Part shown: positions 32,379 to 41,083 of the stretch, piece by piece
How the letters are laid out: every line of letters starts with the position of its first letter
Numbering within the stretch: position 1 is the stretch's first letter
From: CAIQPS01 sp964631965
Lineage (GTDB): Bacteria > Actinomycetota > Thermoleophilia > RBG-16-64-13
Direction of reading: 5' to 3'
Length of the DNA: 64,000 nucleotides
Assembly (NCBI GenBank): GCA_964631965.1
Contig: CAZWAR010000002.1
Location: forward strand, 1-64,000
Position numbers and translations under genes: made by a program
Notes under the pieces: model-generated
What the model was told of the DNA's origin: nothing
Database searches by the model: none
Seen by the model: only the letters and a program-made list of their open reading frames with translations

Positions 32379-33821
32379 GTGAAACAGCTCATCATCTCTC
32401 GAGACCACCTGGAGACCCGGGTGGCGTTGCTGGAGGACGGCCGCCTGGCCGAGATGTACCTGGAACGCCCTCGCCGGCAGTCTCTTGTGGGGAACGTGTA
32501 CAAAGGCCGCGTGGAGACCGTGCTACCCGGCATGGATGCGGCCTTCGTGGACATCGGGCTCGACCGTAACGGCTTCCTCTCAGTGGCCGAAGTGGTGGCG
32601 CCGGAAGCTCGTCGAGGCGGGCTCCGCAAGATCGGGGAGTTGCTCAAGGCCGGCAAAGAACTCCTGGTGCAGGTGACCCGCGACCCGATGGGCGGGAAGG
32701 GGCCGCGTCTCACCATGGAGGTCGGCATCCCGGGGCGCTACGTCGTGTATTTCCCTGCGGGCGGAGGTTCTGGGGTATCTCGCCGGCTACCCGATGAGGA
32801 GCGGGAGCGGCTCCGAGCTATCAGCCGCGAGATGAAGCCGGAGAGGGGAGGGGTGATCGTCCGAACGGCTGCCGAGGGTGCCGAAAGGGAGGCGATCGAG
32901 CGCGATCTCCGGTTCCTGCAGAGGGTATGGAGCGGAGCGGAACGGCGAGCTCAGGCATCGCCTGCTCCGGCCCTGATCTATGCTGAAGCGGAGCTTCCCA
33001 TCCGGAGCGCTCGGGACCTCCTTGACTCCGAGTTCACCGCGGTGATAGTCGATGATGATAAGCTGCGCCGCCGGCTGGCCAGCTACCTGCGGGCCGTGGC
33101 CCCTGAACTCAAAGACAGGGTCGAGCGATACGTGGGGCAGGTCCCCCTCTTCGAACGCTTCGGCCTTGAGCAGGAGATGGAGAAGGCGCTCGCCAGACGC
33201 GTGAGTCTGCCCTCTGGCGGCTCCATCGTGATCGACCATACAGAGGCTATGACGGTCATCGACGTGAACACAGGGCGCTTCGTCGGCAAGAAGCAGCTCG
33301 AGGACACGACCCTCAAGACCAACCTCGAAGCCTGTAAGGAGATAGTGCGCCAACTCAGACTTCGGGATATCGGGGGGATCATAGTCATCGACTTCATCGA
33401 CATGACGGCGAAGAACAATCGGGAGATGGTGCTGGCCGCGCTGGAAGCGGAGTTCACCCTCGACCGGACCAAGACCTACGTGGTCGAGCTGTCACCGTTG
33501 GGACTGGTGGAGATGACCCGCCAGAACGTCACCCAGGGCTTGCGGGAAATCGTCACCACCCCCTGTCCCGCATGCCGGGGACGGGGGCGGGTGATTTCGG
33601 AGGAATCCGCCCTCATCGTGCTCGAACGCCGTCTTGTCGAACTCCTGCGCGAATCGGCGCTGCCGGTGGTGCGGGTGGAGATCCACCCGCAGCTGCTCGG
33701 GCAGCTGGCCACCGGGGGCGAGGTGCTGCGCCGGCTGCAGGCGGCGACCGGGCGGCGCATTGAGGCCCAGGAAGCTCTGGGAGAGGTGCCTCTCACCCAC
33801 GTGGCCGTCGTTCCCGACTGA
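32379..33821 (+). CDS. rng: Ribonuclease E/G family endoribonuclease
   Basis: 480 residues, GTG start. S1-like RNA-binding domain near 35-120 (GNVYKGRVETVLPGMDAAFVD), RNase H-like and DNase I-like regions with the metal-binding aspartates in MTVIDVNTGRF and IIVIDFIDM, and the Zn-link CPACRGRG. The length equals RNase G-type enzymes without the long degradosome scaffold. It processes rRNA and starts mRNA decay. It follows the radical SAM gene by 7 nt and is followed by the rplU promoter region. Confidence 0.93.
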   Translation: MKQLIISRDHLETRVALLEDGRLAEMYLERPRRQSLVGNVYKGRVETVLPGMDAAFVDIGLDRNGFLSVAEVVAPEARRGGLRKIGELLKAGKELLVQVTRDPMGGKGPRLTMEVGIPGRYVVYFPAGGGSGVSRRLPDEERERLRAISREMKPERGGVIVRTAAEGAEREAIERDLRFLQRVWSGAERRAQASPAPALIYAEAELPIRSARDLLDSEFTAVIVDDDKLRRRLASYLRAVAPELKDRVERYVGQVPLFERFGLEQEMEKALARRVSLPSGGSIVIDHTEAMTVIDVNTGRFVGKKQLEDTTLKTNLEACKEIVRQLRLRDIGGIIVIDFIDMTAKNNREMVLAALEAEFTLDRTKTYVVELSPLGLVEMTRQNVTQGLREIVTTPCPACRGRGRVISEESALIVLERRLVELLRESALPVVRVEIHPQLLGQLATGGEVLRRLQAATGRRIEAQEALGEVPLTHVAVVPD

Positions 33822-33913
33822 TCTGCGGGTTGCCCGAGATTCCTCGCCACACTGCGCCGGTCCCGAGGCGAGGCGAGACGCGATTCGGGCGCCTGCACAC
33901 GAGGGGCGGCGGG

Positions 33914-33943
33914 GTGGCAGCAGGGCACCAACCTTGCTATACT
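33914..33943 (+). promoter_or_regulatory. Putative rplU-rpmA promoter
   Basis: GTGGCA (-35 like, four of six), 18-nt spacer, TATACT (-10) in the 187-nt gap after rng. The leader to rplU would be about 58 nt, containing GTAATTCTAGGAG just before the start. Confidence 0.5.
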
Positions 33944-34008
33944 GCGTTGCTCGTGCCCGCCTTCGGGCGGCTGCGGGCTGTCGGTAGAGAGTAATTCTAG
34001 GAGTCGGG

Positions 34009-34311
34009 ATGTTCGCCATCGTCAAGGTCGGCGGTAAGCAATACCGGGTAGAAGAAGGGCAGCAGGTCGTCGTCGATCGCGTTGACGCTGCTGAAGGCGC
34101 GACGGTCGAACTGCCTTCGCTGCTCGTCGCCGATGGAGGCGACGTCCGCCTGGCCGTCGATGGCAAGGACGCCACGGTGACTGCCGTGGTGCTGGAGCAT
34201 CTGCGTGGACCGAAGATCCGCATCTCGAGGTTCAAGCCCAAGCGAGGCTGGCGCAAGAAAGCCGGTTTCCGCGCTGCGCTTACGAAGCTCGAAGTGCAGA
34301 AGATAGCTTAG
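34009..34311 (+). CDS. rplU: 50S ribosomal protein L21
   Basis: 100 residues with SD TAGGAG. Typical L21: MFAIVKVGGKQYRVEEGQ at the N terminus and the HLRGPKIRISRFKPKRGWR RNA-binding segment with KKAGFR near the C terminus. Slightly short but complete. First gene of the rplU-rpmA pair. Confidence 0.97.
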   Translation: MFAIVKVGGKQYRVEEGQQVVVDRVDAAEGATVELPSLLVADGGDVRLAVDGKDATVTAVVLEHLRGPKIRISRFKPKRGWRKKAGFRAALTKLEVQKIA

Positions 34312-34325
34312 GAAGGGATAGGGTC

Positions 34326-34577
34326 ATGGCTCACAAGAAAGGCGGCGGTAGTTCCAGGAACGGCCGCGATTCGCAGGCCCAGCGTCTGGGCGTCAAAGCC
34401 TTCGCCGGCGAGACGGTCAAGGCTGGAGCCATCCTCGTCCGCCAGCGCGGCACCCGGTTCCGCCCGGGCGAGAACGTGGGCATCGGTTCAGACGATACCC
34501 TGTTCGCGACTGTACCCGGCACGGTGGAGTTCACCACCAAGAAGATCGGGCGCGTCATCAGCATCGTCGCCGAATAG
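34326..34577 (+). CDS. rpmA: 50S ribosomal protein L27
   Basis: 83 residues. It begins MAHKKGGGSSRNGRDSQAQR, so it has the ordinary N terminus and not the cleavable extension found in many Firmicutes. GTRFRPGENVGIGSDDTLFA is the family signature. It follows rplU after 14 nt, with obgE next, the standard order. Confidence 0.97.
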   Translation: MAHKKGGGSSRNGRDSQAQRLGVKAFAGETVKAGAILVRQRGTRFRPGENVGIGSDDTLFATVPGTVEFTTKKIGRVISIVAE

Positions 34578-34795
34578 AGACCGAGCTCAGGCCTGCGTCT
34601 GTGCGCAGCCGGGCAAGGAGGCTGCTGCAGCACGAAGCCTAGAGCTCCAGAACGCACTGGCCGGCACGAGAGCGTCCTCAGTTGCGCCCGTAGCTCCGCT
34701 ACGCTCGTTCCATGCGTCCTTCTCTCGCACTCGCCCAGAGGGTCCTGGCGCCGAAGCCGCGTTCCCTAGCAGCCCGTAAGCCTCTCTGCATCGTC
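34578..34795. other. rpmA-obgE intergenic region
   Basis: 218 nt. It holds a 5-bp hairpin GTAGC-TCC-GCTAC at 34690-34702. Overlapping it is TACGCT (34700-34705), a possible -10 placed 6 nt before an in-frame ATG at 34712. No other feature seen. Confidence 0.35.
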
Positions 34796-36220
34796 ATGTT
34801 CTTCGATCAGGCAAAGATCCATGTGGCGGCCGGGAACGGCGGGAACGGCTGCGTTTCTTTTCGCAGAGAGATGCACGTTCCCCGGGGGGGACCGGACGGC
34901 GGCGACGGAGGCCGGGGTGGCGATGTGATCGTGGTGGGCGATCCCCAGCTTCGCGACCTGCAGCCATTCACCTACAAGATCCATTACAGGGCCGGCAACG
35001 GCCAGCCGGGTGCCGGTGCGCGCAAACACGGTGCCAACGGCGAGGACGCTATCGTGAAGGTGCCGCTTGGCACCCAACTCTGGCGGGTGCACGGAATCGA
35101 AGGTGAGGAGCCCGCCGACGACGAGCTCCTCGCGGATATCGTGACGCCGGGGGAGCCCGTGGTGATCGCCGAGGGCGGCGCCGGAGGCCGGGGCAACGCT
35201 CGCTTTGTCAACTCAGTACGCCAGGCTCCTCATTTCGCCGAGTTGGGGGAGGAGGGTGAAGGCTTCTGGATGCGTCTCTCCTTGCGTCTTGTCACCGACG
35301 CCGGCCTGGCCGGTCTTCCCAATGCCGGGAAATCGTCTCTCCTGCGCAAGCTCTCCAACGCCAAGCCCAAGGTGGCGGACTATCCCTTCACCACTCTGGA
35401 ACCGATGCTGGGAGTGGTCGACTGGACCGGCGAGGGAGACGTCTTTACCTTGGCGGATGTGCCTGGTCTGCTGGAGGGGGCGAGTGAGGGGGTCGGACTT
35501 GGACACGAGTTCCTCGCCCATCTGGAGCGCTGTCAGGTCCTGCTGCATGTGGTCGACATCACAGGCTACTACGGAGTGGAGCCTCTGGAGGGCTTTCGCA
35601 CCATCCTGGCGGAACTTGATGCTCACGCCGTGGACCTTGCCGGCAAGCCGCAGACCATCCTGCTCAACAAGATCGATGCTGTGACGCCCGAATCGGTTCG
35701 CGAGTGGGAAGAGATCTTCGCAACGGAGGTGGAGAGGCTGCGGGCCCAGGGGCATCCGGCGTTCACCTACGAGATCGAGGGCGAGACGCCTGTCGCGGGT
35801 CGTCTGGTGAGGCCGGTGTCGGCCGTGAGCGGCGCCGGTATCGCCGGACTGCTCGCGTGGGTGGGACCGCTGATCGCCCGGTTGAGCGCGCCCGAGGTCA
35901 CTCCTATGAGTGCTTTCGCCGAAACGGCAGCGGAGACGAGCGCCGTCGAGGAGCGGACGGGGGAGCGGCACGTCACGTACCGCCCGGTGCCCACCGGAGC
36001 GCGGAGTTTCGCCGTCTCCTTCGACGAGGACACCGGGTTCGCCGTGAGGGGCAAGGCCGTCAAGCGCCTCGTGAGCAGGTTTGACCTGGACAATGAAGAA
36101 GCTGTTCAATATCTGGCAGAGCGGCTGGATCGTTTGGGGGTATATGCAGCCCTCAAGTCCAGGGGTGCGCAGCCGGGCGACGAAGTCGATATCGAGGGCT
36201 ATACATTCGAGTTCCAGTAG
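34796..36220 (+). CDS. obgE: GTPase Obg/CgtA
   Basis: 474 residues from ATG 34796, where the protein begins MFFDQAKIHVAAGNGGNG like other Obg proteins. An ATG at 34712 would add 28 residues without similarity. Gly-rich Obg domain (1-160: PRGGPDGGDGGRGGDV), G domain with P-loop GLPNAGKSSLL, DVPGLLEGASEGVGLG (G3/switch II) and NKID (G4). The C-terminal OCT domain is preceded by an acidic linker. It binds the 50S subunit and couples ribosome assembly to nutritional state. The proB start lies 14 nt downstream. Confidence 0.95.
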   Translation: MFFDQAKIHVAAGNGGNGCVSFRREMHVPRGGPDGGDGGRGGDVIVVGDPQLRDLQPFTYKIHYRAGNGQPGAGARKHGANGEDAIVKVPLGTQLWRVHGIEGEEPADDELLADIVTPGEPVVIAEGGAGGRGNARFVNSVRQAPHFAELGEEGEGFWMRLSLRLVTDAGLAGLPNAGKSSLLRKLSNAKPKVADYPFTTLEPMLGVVDWTGEGDVFTLADVPGLLEGASEGVGLGHEFLAHLERCQVLLHVVDITGYYGVEPLEGFRTILAELDAHAVDLAGKPQTILLNKIDAVTPESVREWEEIFATEVERLRAQGHPAFTYEIEGETPVAGRLVRPVSAVSGAGIAGLLAWVGPLIARLSAPEVTPMSAFAETAAETSAVEERTGERHVTYRPVPTGARSFAVSFDEDTGFAVRGKAVKRLVSRFDLDNEEAVQYLAERLDRLGVYAALKSRGAQPGDEVDIEGYTFEFQ

Positions 36221-36234
36221 AGCCGGAGGGTCTG

Positions 36235-37362
36235 TTGACGAGCCACAGCACAGACAAGGGCGACAGAGGCAACAAGACGATCGTGGTCAAGATCGGCTCC
36301 ACCACGCTCACCACAGAGCGGGGTACGTTCCACCTGGCTCCGATGGCCGGGCTGGTATCCGAAATCTGCGCGTTGCATGCGGCCGGTAACCAGGTGCTGG
36401 TGGTCTCCTCGGGGGCCGTGTCGTCCGGCATGGGGGTCCTGCGGCGCAGGCGCCGGCCTCACGCGGTTGTCGACCTGCAGGCCGCCGCAGCCGTGGGCCA
36501 GGGTCATCTGCTGCGCACCTACACCGAACTCTTCGCGCACGAGAACGTGGTCACAGCCCAGGTGCTCCTCACCGCCTTCGATGTGGCGGCCAGGACGCAG
36601 TACCTCAACGCCCGCAACACGCTCAAGCGGCTTCTGGAATGGAACGTGGTCCCGATCATCAACGAGAACGACACCACGTCCACGGACGAGCTCTGCTTCG
36701 GCGACAACGACACCCTCGCCGCACAGGTGGCTCTGCTCGTCAAGGCGGACCTCCTGGTGCTGCTCACCGATACCGATGGTCTGTACACCGCCGATCCCCG
36801 GGAGGACCCGGAGGCGCGGCTCATTACGATGGTGGACGGGCTGGGCGACCTGGATTGCGTCAACATCGGCTCTGTGAGTGCGCTCGGGAGAGGGGGCATG
36901 GGCAGTAAGGTCAACAGCGCGAGGATCGCCACCAGCGGAGGAGTGGAGACGGTGATCGCTCGGGGCACCCGTCCGGGAGTACTCGCCGCCTGTCTTGCCG
37001 GGGAGGATGTCGGTACCCGGTTCCCGGCCCGCCCTCTCGGTCTGCCGGACTATAAGCTATGGCTCCTCTACGGGAAGCCGGCGGTTGGCAGGGTGATGGT
37101 GGATGCGGGCGCAGCCAACGCCCTGCGGGGCAAGGGCAGCCTGCTGCCGGTGGGCGTTACCGCGGTGGAAGGCGACTTCGCCGCCGGTGATGCCGTGATG
37201 GTGGTCGACGGGGAAGGTGTGGAACTGGCGAAAGGCTTGGTCAGCTACTCTAGTGAGGAACTGGACAGGACCAAAGGGATGAAGAGCGCCGAGATTGCCG
37301 AGATACTCGCGGATGCGTCTCCAGAGGCCATCCATAGGGACTATCTCGTGCTGGTGTGCTGA
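36235..37362 (+). CDS. proB: Glutamate 5-kinase
   Basis: 375 residues, TTG start with GGAGGG upstream. Amino-acid kinase domain: VVKIGSTTLT, VSSGAVSSGM, IINENDTTSTDE, FGDNDTLAA and GGMGSKVNSARIA. The PUA domain follows from about 275 (GRVMVDAGAANALRGKGSLL). It phosphorylates L-glutamate, the first and normally proline-inhibited step of proline synthesis. proA follows 16 nt later. Confidence 0.95.
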   Translation: MTSHSTDKGDRGNKTIVVKIGSTTLTTERGTFHLAPMAGLVSEICALHAAGNQVLVVSSGAVSSGMGVLRRRRRPHAVVDLQAAAAVGQGHLLRTYTELFAHENVVTAQVLLTAFDVAARTQYLNARNTLKRLLEWNVVPIINENDTTSTDELCFGDNDTLAAQVALLVKADLLVLLTDTDGLYTADPREDPEARLITMVDGLGDLDCVNIGSVSALGRGGMGSKVNSARIATSGGVETVIARGTRPGVLAACLAGEDVGTRFPARPLGLPDYKLWLLYGKPAVGRVMVDAGAANALRGKGSLLPVGVTAVEGDFAAGDAVMVVDGEGVELAKGLVSYSSEELDRTKGMKSAEIAEILADASPEAIHRDYLVLVC

Positions 37363-37378
37363 AGAAGCAGGAGGAGAG

Positions 37379-38650
37379 TTGAAGACGAACGACGGGGCGA
37401 AGATACGCGAGATAGCGATGGGGGCCAAGCAGGCTTCCCGAAGATTGGCCTTGTTCACGGCGGCCGAAAAGAACCGGGCTCTTATCGCCATGGCGGAGGC
37501 TCTGCAGCGCCGGTCGGCCGAGATCCTGGACGAGAATGCCAGAGATGTGGAAGAAGGTCGCAAGAAGGGCCTTTCGAAAGCCCTCATCGATCGACTGATT
37601 CTCGATGAGGGGCGCCTCAAGGGCATCGCCTCGAGTCTACGGGACATCGCGGCTCTCTCCGATCCGGTTGGTGAGATCGTGGCCGGCTGGCGGACCGCGG
37701 AAGGATTGGAAATCCAAAGGGTGCGGGTGCCATTCGGGGTGATCTGTGTGGTCTACGAAGCCCGTCCGAACGTCACAGTGGATGCGGCTGCTCTATGCCT
37801 CAAGACCGGCAACGCCGTCATCCTACGCGGGGGTAGCGACGCCTACCGCTCCAACCGCATCCTGGCAGAGGTCATAACCGGCGCGGCGCTCAAGGCCGGT
37901 CTGCCGAAGGACGCCATCCAGTTCATGCTCGAAAAGGACCGGCAGGCGCTTGTCGAACTGTTGCAGATGCGCGACCTCGTCGATCTCGTGATCCCGCGGG
38001 GTGGTGAGGCTCTCAAGGACTTCCTCCTGGAGAACTCGAAAGTACCGGTCATCTACGCCGCCGGTGGCAACTGCCACGTCTACGTGGATGAGACCGCCGA
38101 TCTCAAGAGTGCATTGGAGATCGCCGTGAACGCCAAGGTTCAGAGGCCGGGGGTCTGCAACGCCGCCGAGACCCTGCTGGTCCACGAAGCGATCGCTCCG
38201 GCGTTTATGGCGATGGTCACCCGGAGCCTGCAGGAGCGCGACGTGAAGCTCTACGCGGACGAGCGGACCCGGGAACTGGCCGGGGATACCCTGGCCCCGC
38301 TGGAGGAAGCCACTGAGGTCCACTATGCCACCGAGTTCCTCGACCTGCGGATGGCGGTGAAGGTGGTGTCCGGGTTGGACGAAGCGGTGGAACATATCGG
38401 GCGATACGGAACCGGGCATTCAGAGGCGATCGTGACCCGGGATGTGGAGGCGGCGCGCCGCTTCGCGCGCGCCGTGGATGCGGCTGTCGTCTACATCAAC
38501 GCCTCCACCCGTTTCACCGATGGAGGCGTGTTCGGTCTGGGGGCTGAGATCGGCATCTCCACCCAGAAGCTGCACGCTCGGGGCCCTTTGGCCCTCAAGG
38601 AACTCACTTCTATCAAGTACGTGGTAACAGGGGAAGGGCACGTTCGCTAG
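37379..38650 (+). CDS. proA: Glutamate-5-semialdehyde dehydrogenase (gamma-glutamyl phosphate reductase)
   Basis: 423 residues from TTG 37379, preceded by SD AGGAGGAG. A longer frame runs into proB without similarity. ALDH fold with the family motifs VYEARPNVTVDAAALCLK, GNAVILRGGSDA and the catalytic Cys in PGVCNAAETLLVH. FGLGAEIGISTQKLHARGP closes the C terminus. It reduces glutamyl phosphate to glutamate semialdehyde with NADPH. ProC for the last proline step is not next to it; a proC-like gene lies at 61.7 kb but looks degenerate. Confidence 0.95.
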   Translation: MKTNDGAKIREIAMGAKQASRRLALFTAAEKNRALIAMAEALQRRSAEILDENARDVEEGRKKGLSKALIDRLILDEGRLKGIASSLRDIAALSDPVGEIVAGWRTAEGLEIQRVRVPFGVICVVYEARPNVTVDAAALCLKTGNAVILRGGSDAYRSNRILAEVITGAALKAGLPKDAIQFMLEKDRQALVELLQMRDLVDLVIPRGGEALKDFLLENSKVPVIYAAGGNCHVYVDETADLKSALEIAVNAKVQRPGVCNAAETLLVHEAIAPAFMAMVTRSLQERDVKLYADERTRELAGDTLAPLEEATEVHYATEFLDLRMAVKVVSGLDEAVEHIGRYGTGHSEAIVTRDVEAARRFARAVDAAVVYINASTRFTDGGVFGLGAEIGISTQKLHARGPLALKELTSIKYVVTGEGHVR

Positions 38651-38678
38651 CCGTGGGGCCGGCGGGGGGCGCGACTAC

Positions 38679-39350
38679 ATGGACCAGGCCGATCCGATAG
38701 CCCGTCTGAGCGCACGGAGCGGACTGCGCCTCGGCGTCATGGGCGGGGCGTTCGATCCCATCCACATCGCCCATCTGGTGACTGCACAGGAGGCCCTGCT
38801 CCAGTTCCGTCTCGACGAGGTCGTGTTCATGCCCTCCGGTCGTCCGCCGCACAAGAAGCGGCATGTAGCGCCTTCTGAGCTTCGCTACCTGATGACCGCC
38901 GTGGCCACAGCTTCGCATCCGCGGTTCTCCGTCTCCCGCCTCGAGATCGATCGGGCGGGGATCGGGTACACGGTGGACACGCTCGAATATCTGGCCGGGA
39001 GCCTCGCGCGCGATGCCCGAGTCTTCTTTGTCACCGGGGCCGACGCTGTTCTCGATATTCTCACCTGGAAGGAGCCTTCCCGGGTGCTGGAATTGAGCAC
39101 GCTCATCGCGGCGACCAGGCCTGGATTCGACCTGTCCCGTCTCTCTGCATTCCTGGCCTCTCTCGGGCCCGAGGCGGGTCCCGGTCCCGAGGCGAGGGTC
39201 CGCGTGATGGAGGTGCCTGGTCTGGACATCTCGTCCACTCTGATCCGGGACAGGCTGGCTGCCGGTCTCCCCGTTCGATACCTGGTACCCGAGGCTGCCT
39301 GTCAGCTCATCGAGAAGAGCGGGATGTACCGCTCGCCGGTCCAGTCGTGA
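38679..39350 (+). CDS. nadD: Nicotinate-nucleotide adenylyltransferase
   Basis: 223 residues. Nucleotidyltransferase motif GGAFDPIHIAH at about 22-32, PHKKR, the strand FFVTGADAVLDILTW and the C-terminal ISSTLIRDR. It makes deamido-NAD from nicotinate mononucleotide and ATP. The obgE-proB-proA-nadD order is common in Gram-positives. rsfS (iojap), which often follows nadD, is absent. The next gene overlaps by 4 nt (GTGA). Confidence 0.93.
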   Translation: MDQADPIARLSARSGLRLGVMGGAFDPIHIAHLVTAQEALLQFRLDEVVFMPSGRPPHKKRHVAPSELRYLMTAVATASHPRFSVSRLEIDRAGIGYTVDTLEYLAGSLARDARVFFVTGADAVLDILTWKEPSRVLELSTLIAATRPGFDLSRLSAFLASLGPEAGPGPEARVRVMEVPGLDISSTLIRDRLAAGLPVRYLVPEAACQLIEKSGMYRSPVQS

Positions 39351-40207
39351 ACGGATCCGCCGGTCCCACGCCCCAGGGCCCCGGCGGGCGGGTGGAGCGG
39401 CGATCCGACCGGTACGCGGCGGGGCGGCGTTACAGGCCCGAGAAGCCGGGGCGAGGGGTGGTACCCGCCCTTGTCGCAGTGGTGGTGGTCCTGGCGGTGG
39501 CCGTGCTCTCGTCGCCGTTTTTCGCGGGCCGGTCCTCCTCAAGCGGGCGGCCCGCACAAAACGCAAGCAGCGTGTCGACCACCGCTTCGCTACCCTCGAC
39601 GGCCTCGGGCGATGCGCTTCTGGTCGTGACTCAAGACGGCAGGCCGGTCCTTGCAGAGCTCTTCCATACCGGCAACGGAAAACGGGTGATCCTCGGCATC
39701 CCCGGGATATCCATCTTCAGGTCGGCCGATGGGTTCTCACGACTGGCCGAGCTCTACGGGCAAGAGCGACCCGAGGCCGTGGCCGGTTCGGTTGCGGCCG
39801 CCCTCGATGTCCCGCCGACCGCTGTGGCCGCCGTCGAGTGGAGGGGTTTGCAGAGCGTCCTGAGTGACGGCGCAGGGAGTCCCCGGTTCCCGGAGTCCCT
39901 CGACCCGATGGGCGCGGATGCCGGCGCGGTGGCGGCAGTCCTGGCCGCCGCGTCGGGGCCCGGTGCCGATGGACGCACGGAGACTCCCGTCTGGTGGAGA
40001 GCAGCGGCGCTCACCGGCCAGGATGCGGCCTTCCGGGCCGCTTTAGATGCGACAGCCGGCGCCAAGAGCGGGGACGCTTGGACCGGTTTGGCCCTTCCGG
40101 GGGTGATGAGGGACTACGGTGACGGCGCCTATTTCGAGCCCGATCTCCAGGTGGCGCGGAGCATCCTGGCAGGCGCCGGGAACCAGCCCGATGGGGAGGG
40201 CCGATGA
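39347..40207 (+). CDS. Single-pass membrane protein with a degenerate LytR-CpsA-Psr (LCP)-like domain
   Basis: 286 residues, GTG start overlapping nadD. A basic cytoplasmic N terminus (to ~36), one transmembrane helix (about 39-57), a Ser/Thr linker and an extracytoplasmic domain. The segment ALLVVTQDG, VILGIPGIS, then LAELYGQERPEAVAGSVAAAL and VAAVEWRGLQSVL follows the LCP order. LCP phosphotransferases have a catalytic-type Asp in R-S-D-T and an Arg in S-I-P-R-D; here these are missing (GIPGIS). LCP genes commonly follow nadD in related bacteria, which supports the origin. Probably a non-catalytic or repurposed LCP protein. The assignment is my pattern match only. Confidence 0.55.
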   Translation: MNGSAGPTPQGPGGRVERRSDRYAAGRRYRPEKPGRGVVPALVAVVVVLAVAVLSSPFFAGRSSSSGRPAQNASSVSTTASLPSTASGDALLVVTQDGRPVLAELFHTGNGKRVILGIPGISIFRSADGFSRLAELYGQERPEAVAGSVAAALDVPPTAVAAVEWRGLQSVLSDGAGSPRFPESLDPMGADAGAVAAVLAAASGPGADGRTETPVWWRAAALTGQDAAFRAALDATAGAKSGDAWTGLALPGVMRDYGDGAYFEPDLQVARSILAGAGNQPDGEGR

Positions 40208-40245
40208 TGCTGGCCGCCGAGGCGGCCGACCGAGCGGACGCGTGC

Positions 40246-40251
40246 TATCGT
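40246..40251 (+). promoter_or_regulatory. Putative -10 element for a leaderless cysE mRNA
   Basis: TATCGT is followed by 7 nt and the ATG of cysE, with no Shine-Dalgarno in between. The arrangement matches the leaderless pattern at 8141, 43524 and 47179. Confidence 0.45.
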
Positions 40252-40258
40252 AACCGCA

Positions 40259-41083
40259 ATGAGTCAGCCGAACGCCACCCTCCTCGACCACGCCGGCGGC
40301 ATGTGCCGCTTCGTCGCCCATAACCTGCCCCAGGGCGTCCTGAGAGCACTTGCCCGTGCCCGCGACGCCGGCGGTGAGATGACCGCGACGATGAGCAGAG
40401 ACATGCAGTCCATCCGCGAACGTGACCCGGCGGCCCGCAGCGACATCGAGATCCTCACCTGCTATCCGGGGTTGCACGCGCTGTGGTTTCATCGGGCAGC
40501 GCACGCGCTGTGGAAGCGGGAGGTGCCCCTCGCCCCCCGTCTCCTCTCCCAAGTCGGTCGCTTCGTCACCGGGATAGAGATCCATCCCGGCGCCACCCTG
40601 GGCGAAGGGCTGTTCATCGACCACGGTGCCGGTGTTGTGATAGGCGAGACGTCTGAATTGGGCAGGAATGTCACCATCTACCAGGGGGTCACCCTGGGCG
40701 GTACCGGCAAAGAGACGGGGAAGCGCCATCCCACTGTCGGCGACAACGTGGTGATCGGGGCTGGTTCTCTGCTGCTCGGGTCCATCGACGTCGGAGACAA
40801 CGTGCGGGTCGGAGCGGGCAGCGTCGTCGTCCACAACGTCCCCTCCAATACCACCGTTGTCGGCAACCCCGGCCGCCCGGTCATCACCGAGGGGGCCAAG
40901 GTGGGCATTCCCGATATCGACTACACGCACCTTCCCGACCCCGTTGCTGAGGCCATGCGCTGTCTGGTGCGTCGGGTGGTCGCACTCGAGAACGAACTCG
41001 AAGAACAGCGAGGCAAGACCCCGCCGCCGGAGACGGACGAGGCGTGCGATCCGACGAGGCTTGATGGCGCACCCGAGATCTGA
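40259..41083 (+). CDS. cysE: Serine O-acetyltransferase
   Basis: 274 residues. The C-terminal left-handed beta-helix has hexapeptide repeats and the family motifs IEIHPGATLGEGLFIDHG, GVVIGET, YQGVTLGGTGKE and GKRHPTVGDNVVIGAG. The His and Asp of the first (IDHG) are the catalytic residues of the family. It acetylates serine with acetyl-CoA in cysteine synthesis. A charged ~45-residue C-terminal extension follows the helix. No cysK is adjacent. The helicase gene overlaps its 3' end by 20 nt. Confidence 0.93.
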   Translation: MSQPNATLLDHAGGMCRFVAHNLPQGVLRALARARDAGGEMTATMSRDMQSIRERDPAARSDIEILTCYPGLHALWFHRAAHALWKREVPLAPRLLSQVGRFVTGIEIHPGATLGEGLFIDHGAGVVIGETSELGRNVTIYQGVTLGGTGKETGKRHPTVGDNVVIGAGSLLLGSIDVGDNVRVGAGSVVVHNVPSNTTVVGNPGRPVITEGAKVGIPDIDYTHLPDPVAEAMRCLVRRVVALENELEEQRGKTPPPETDEACDPTRLDGAPEI

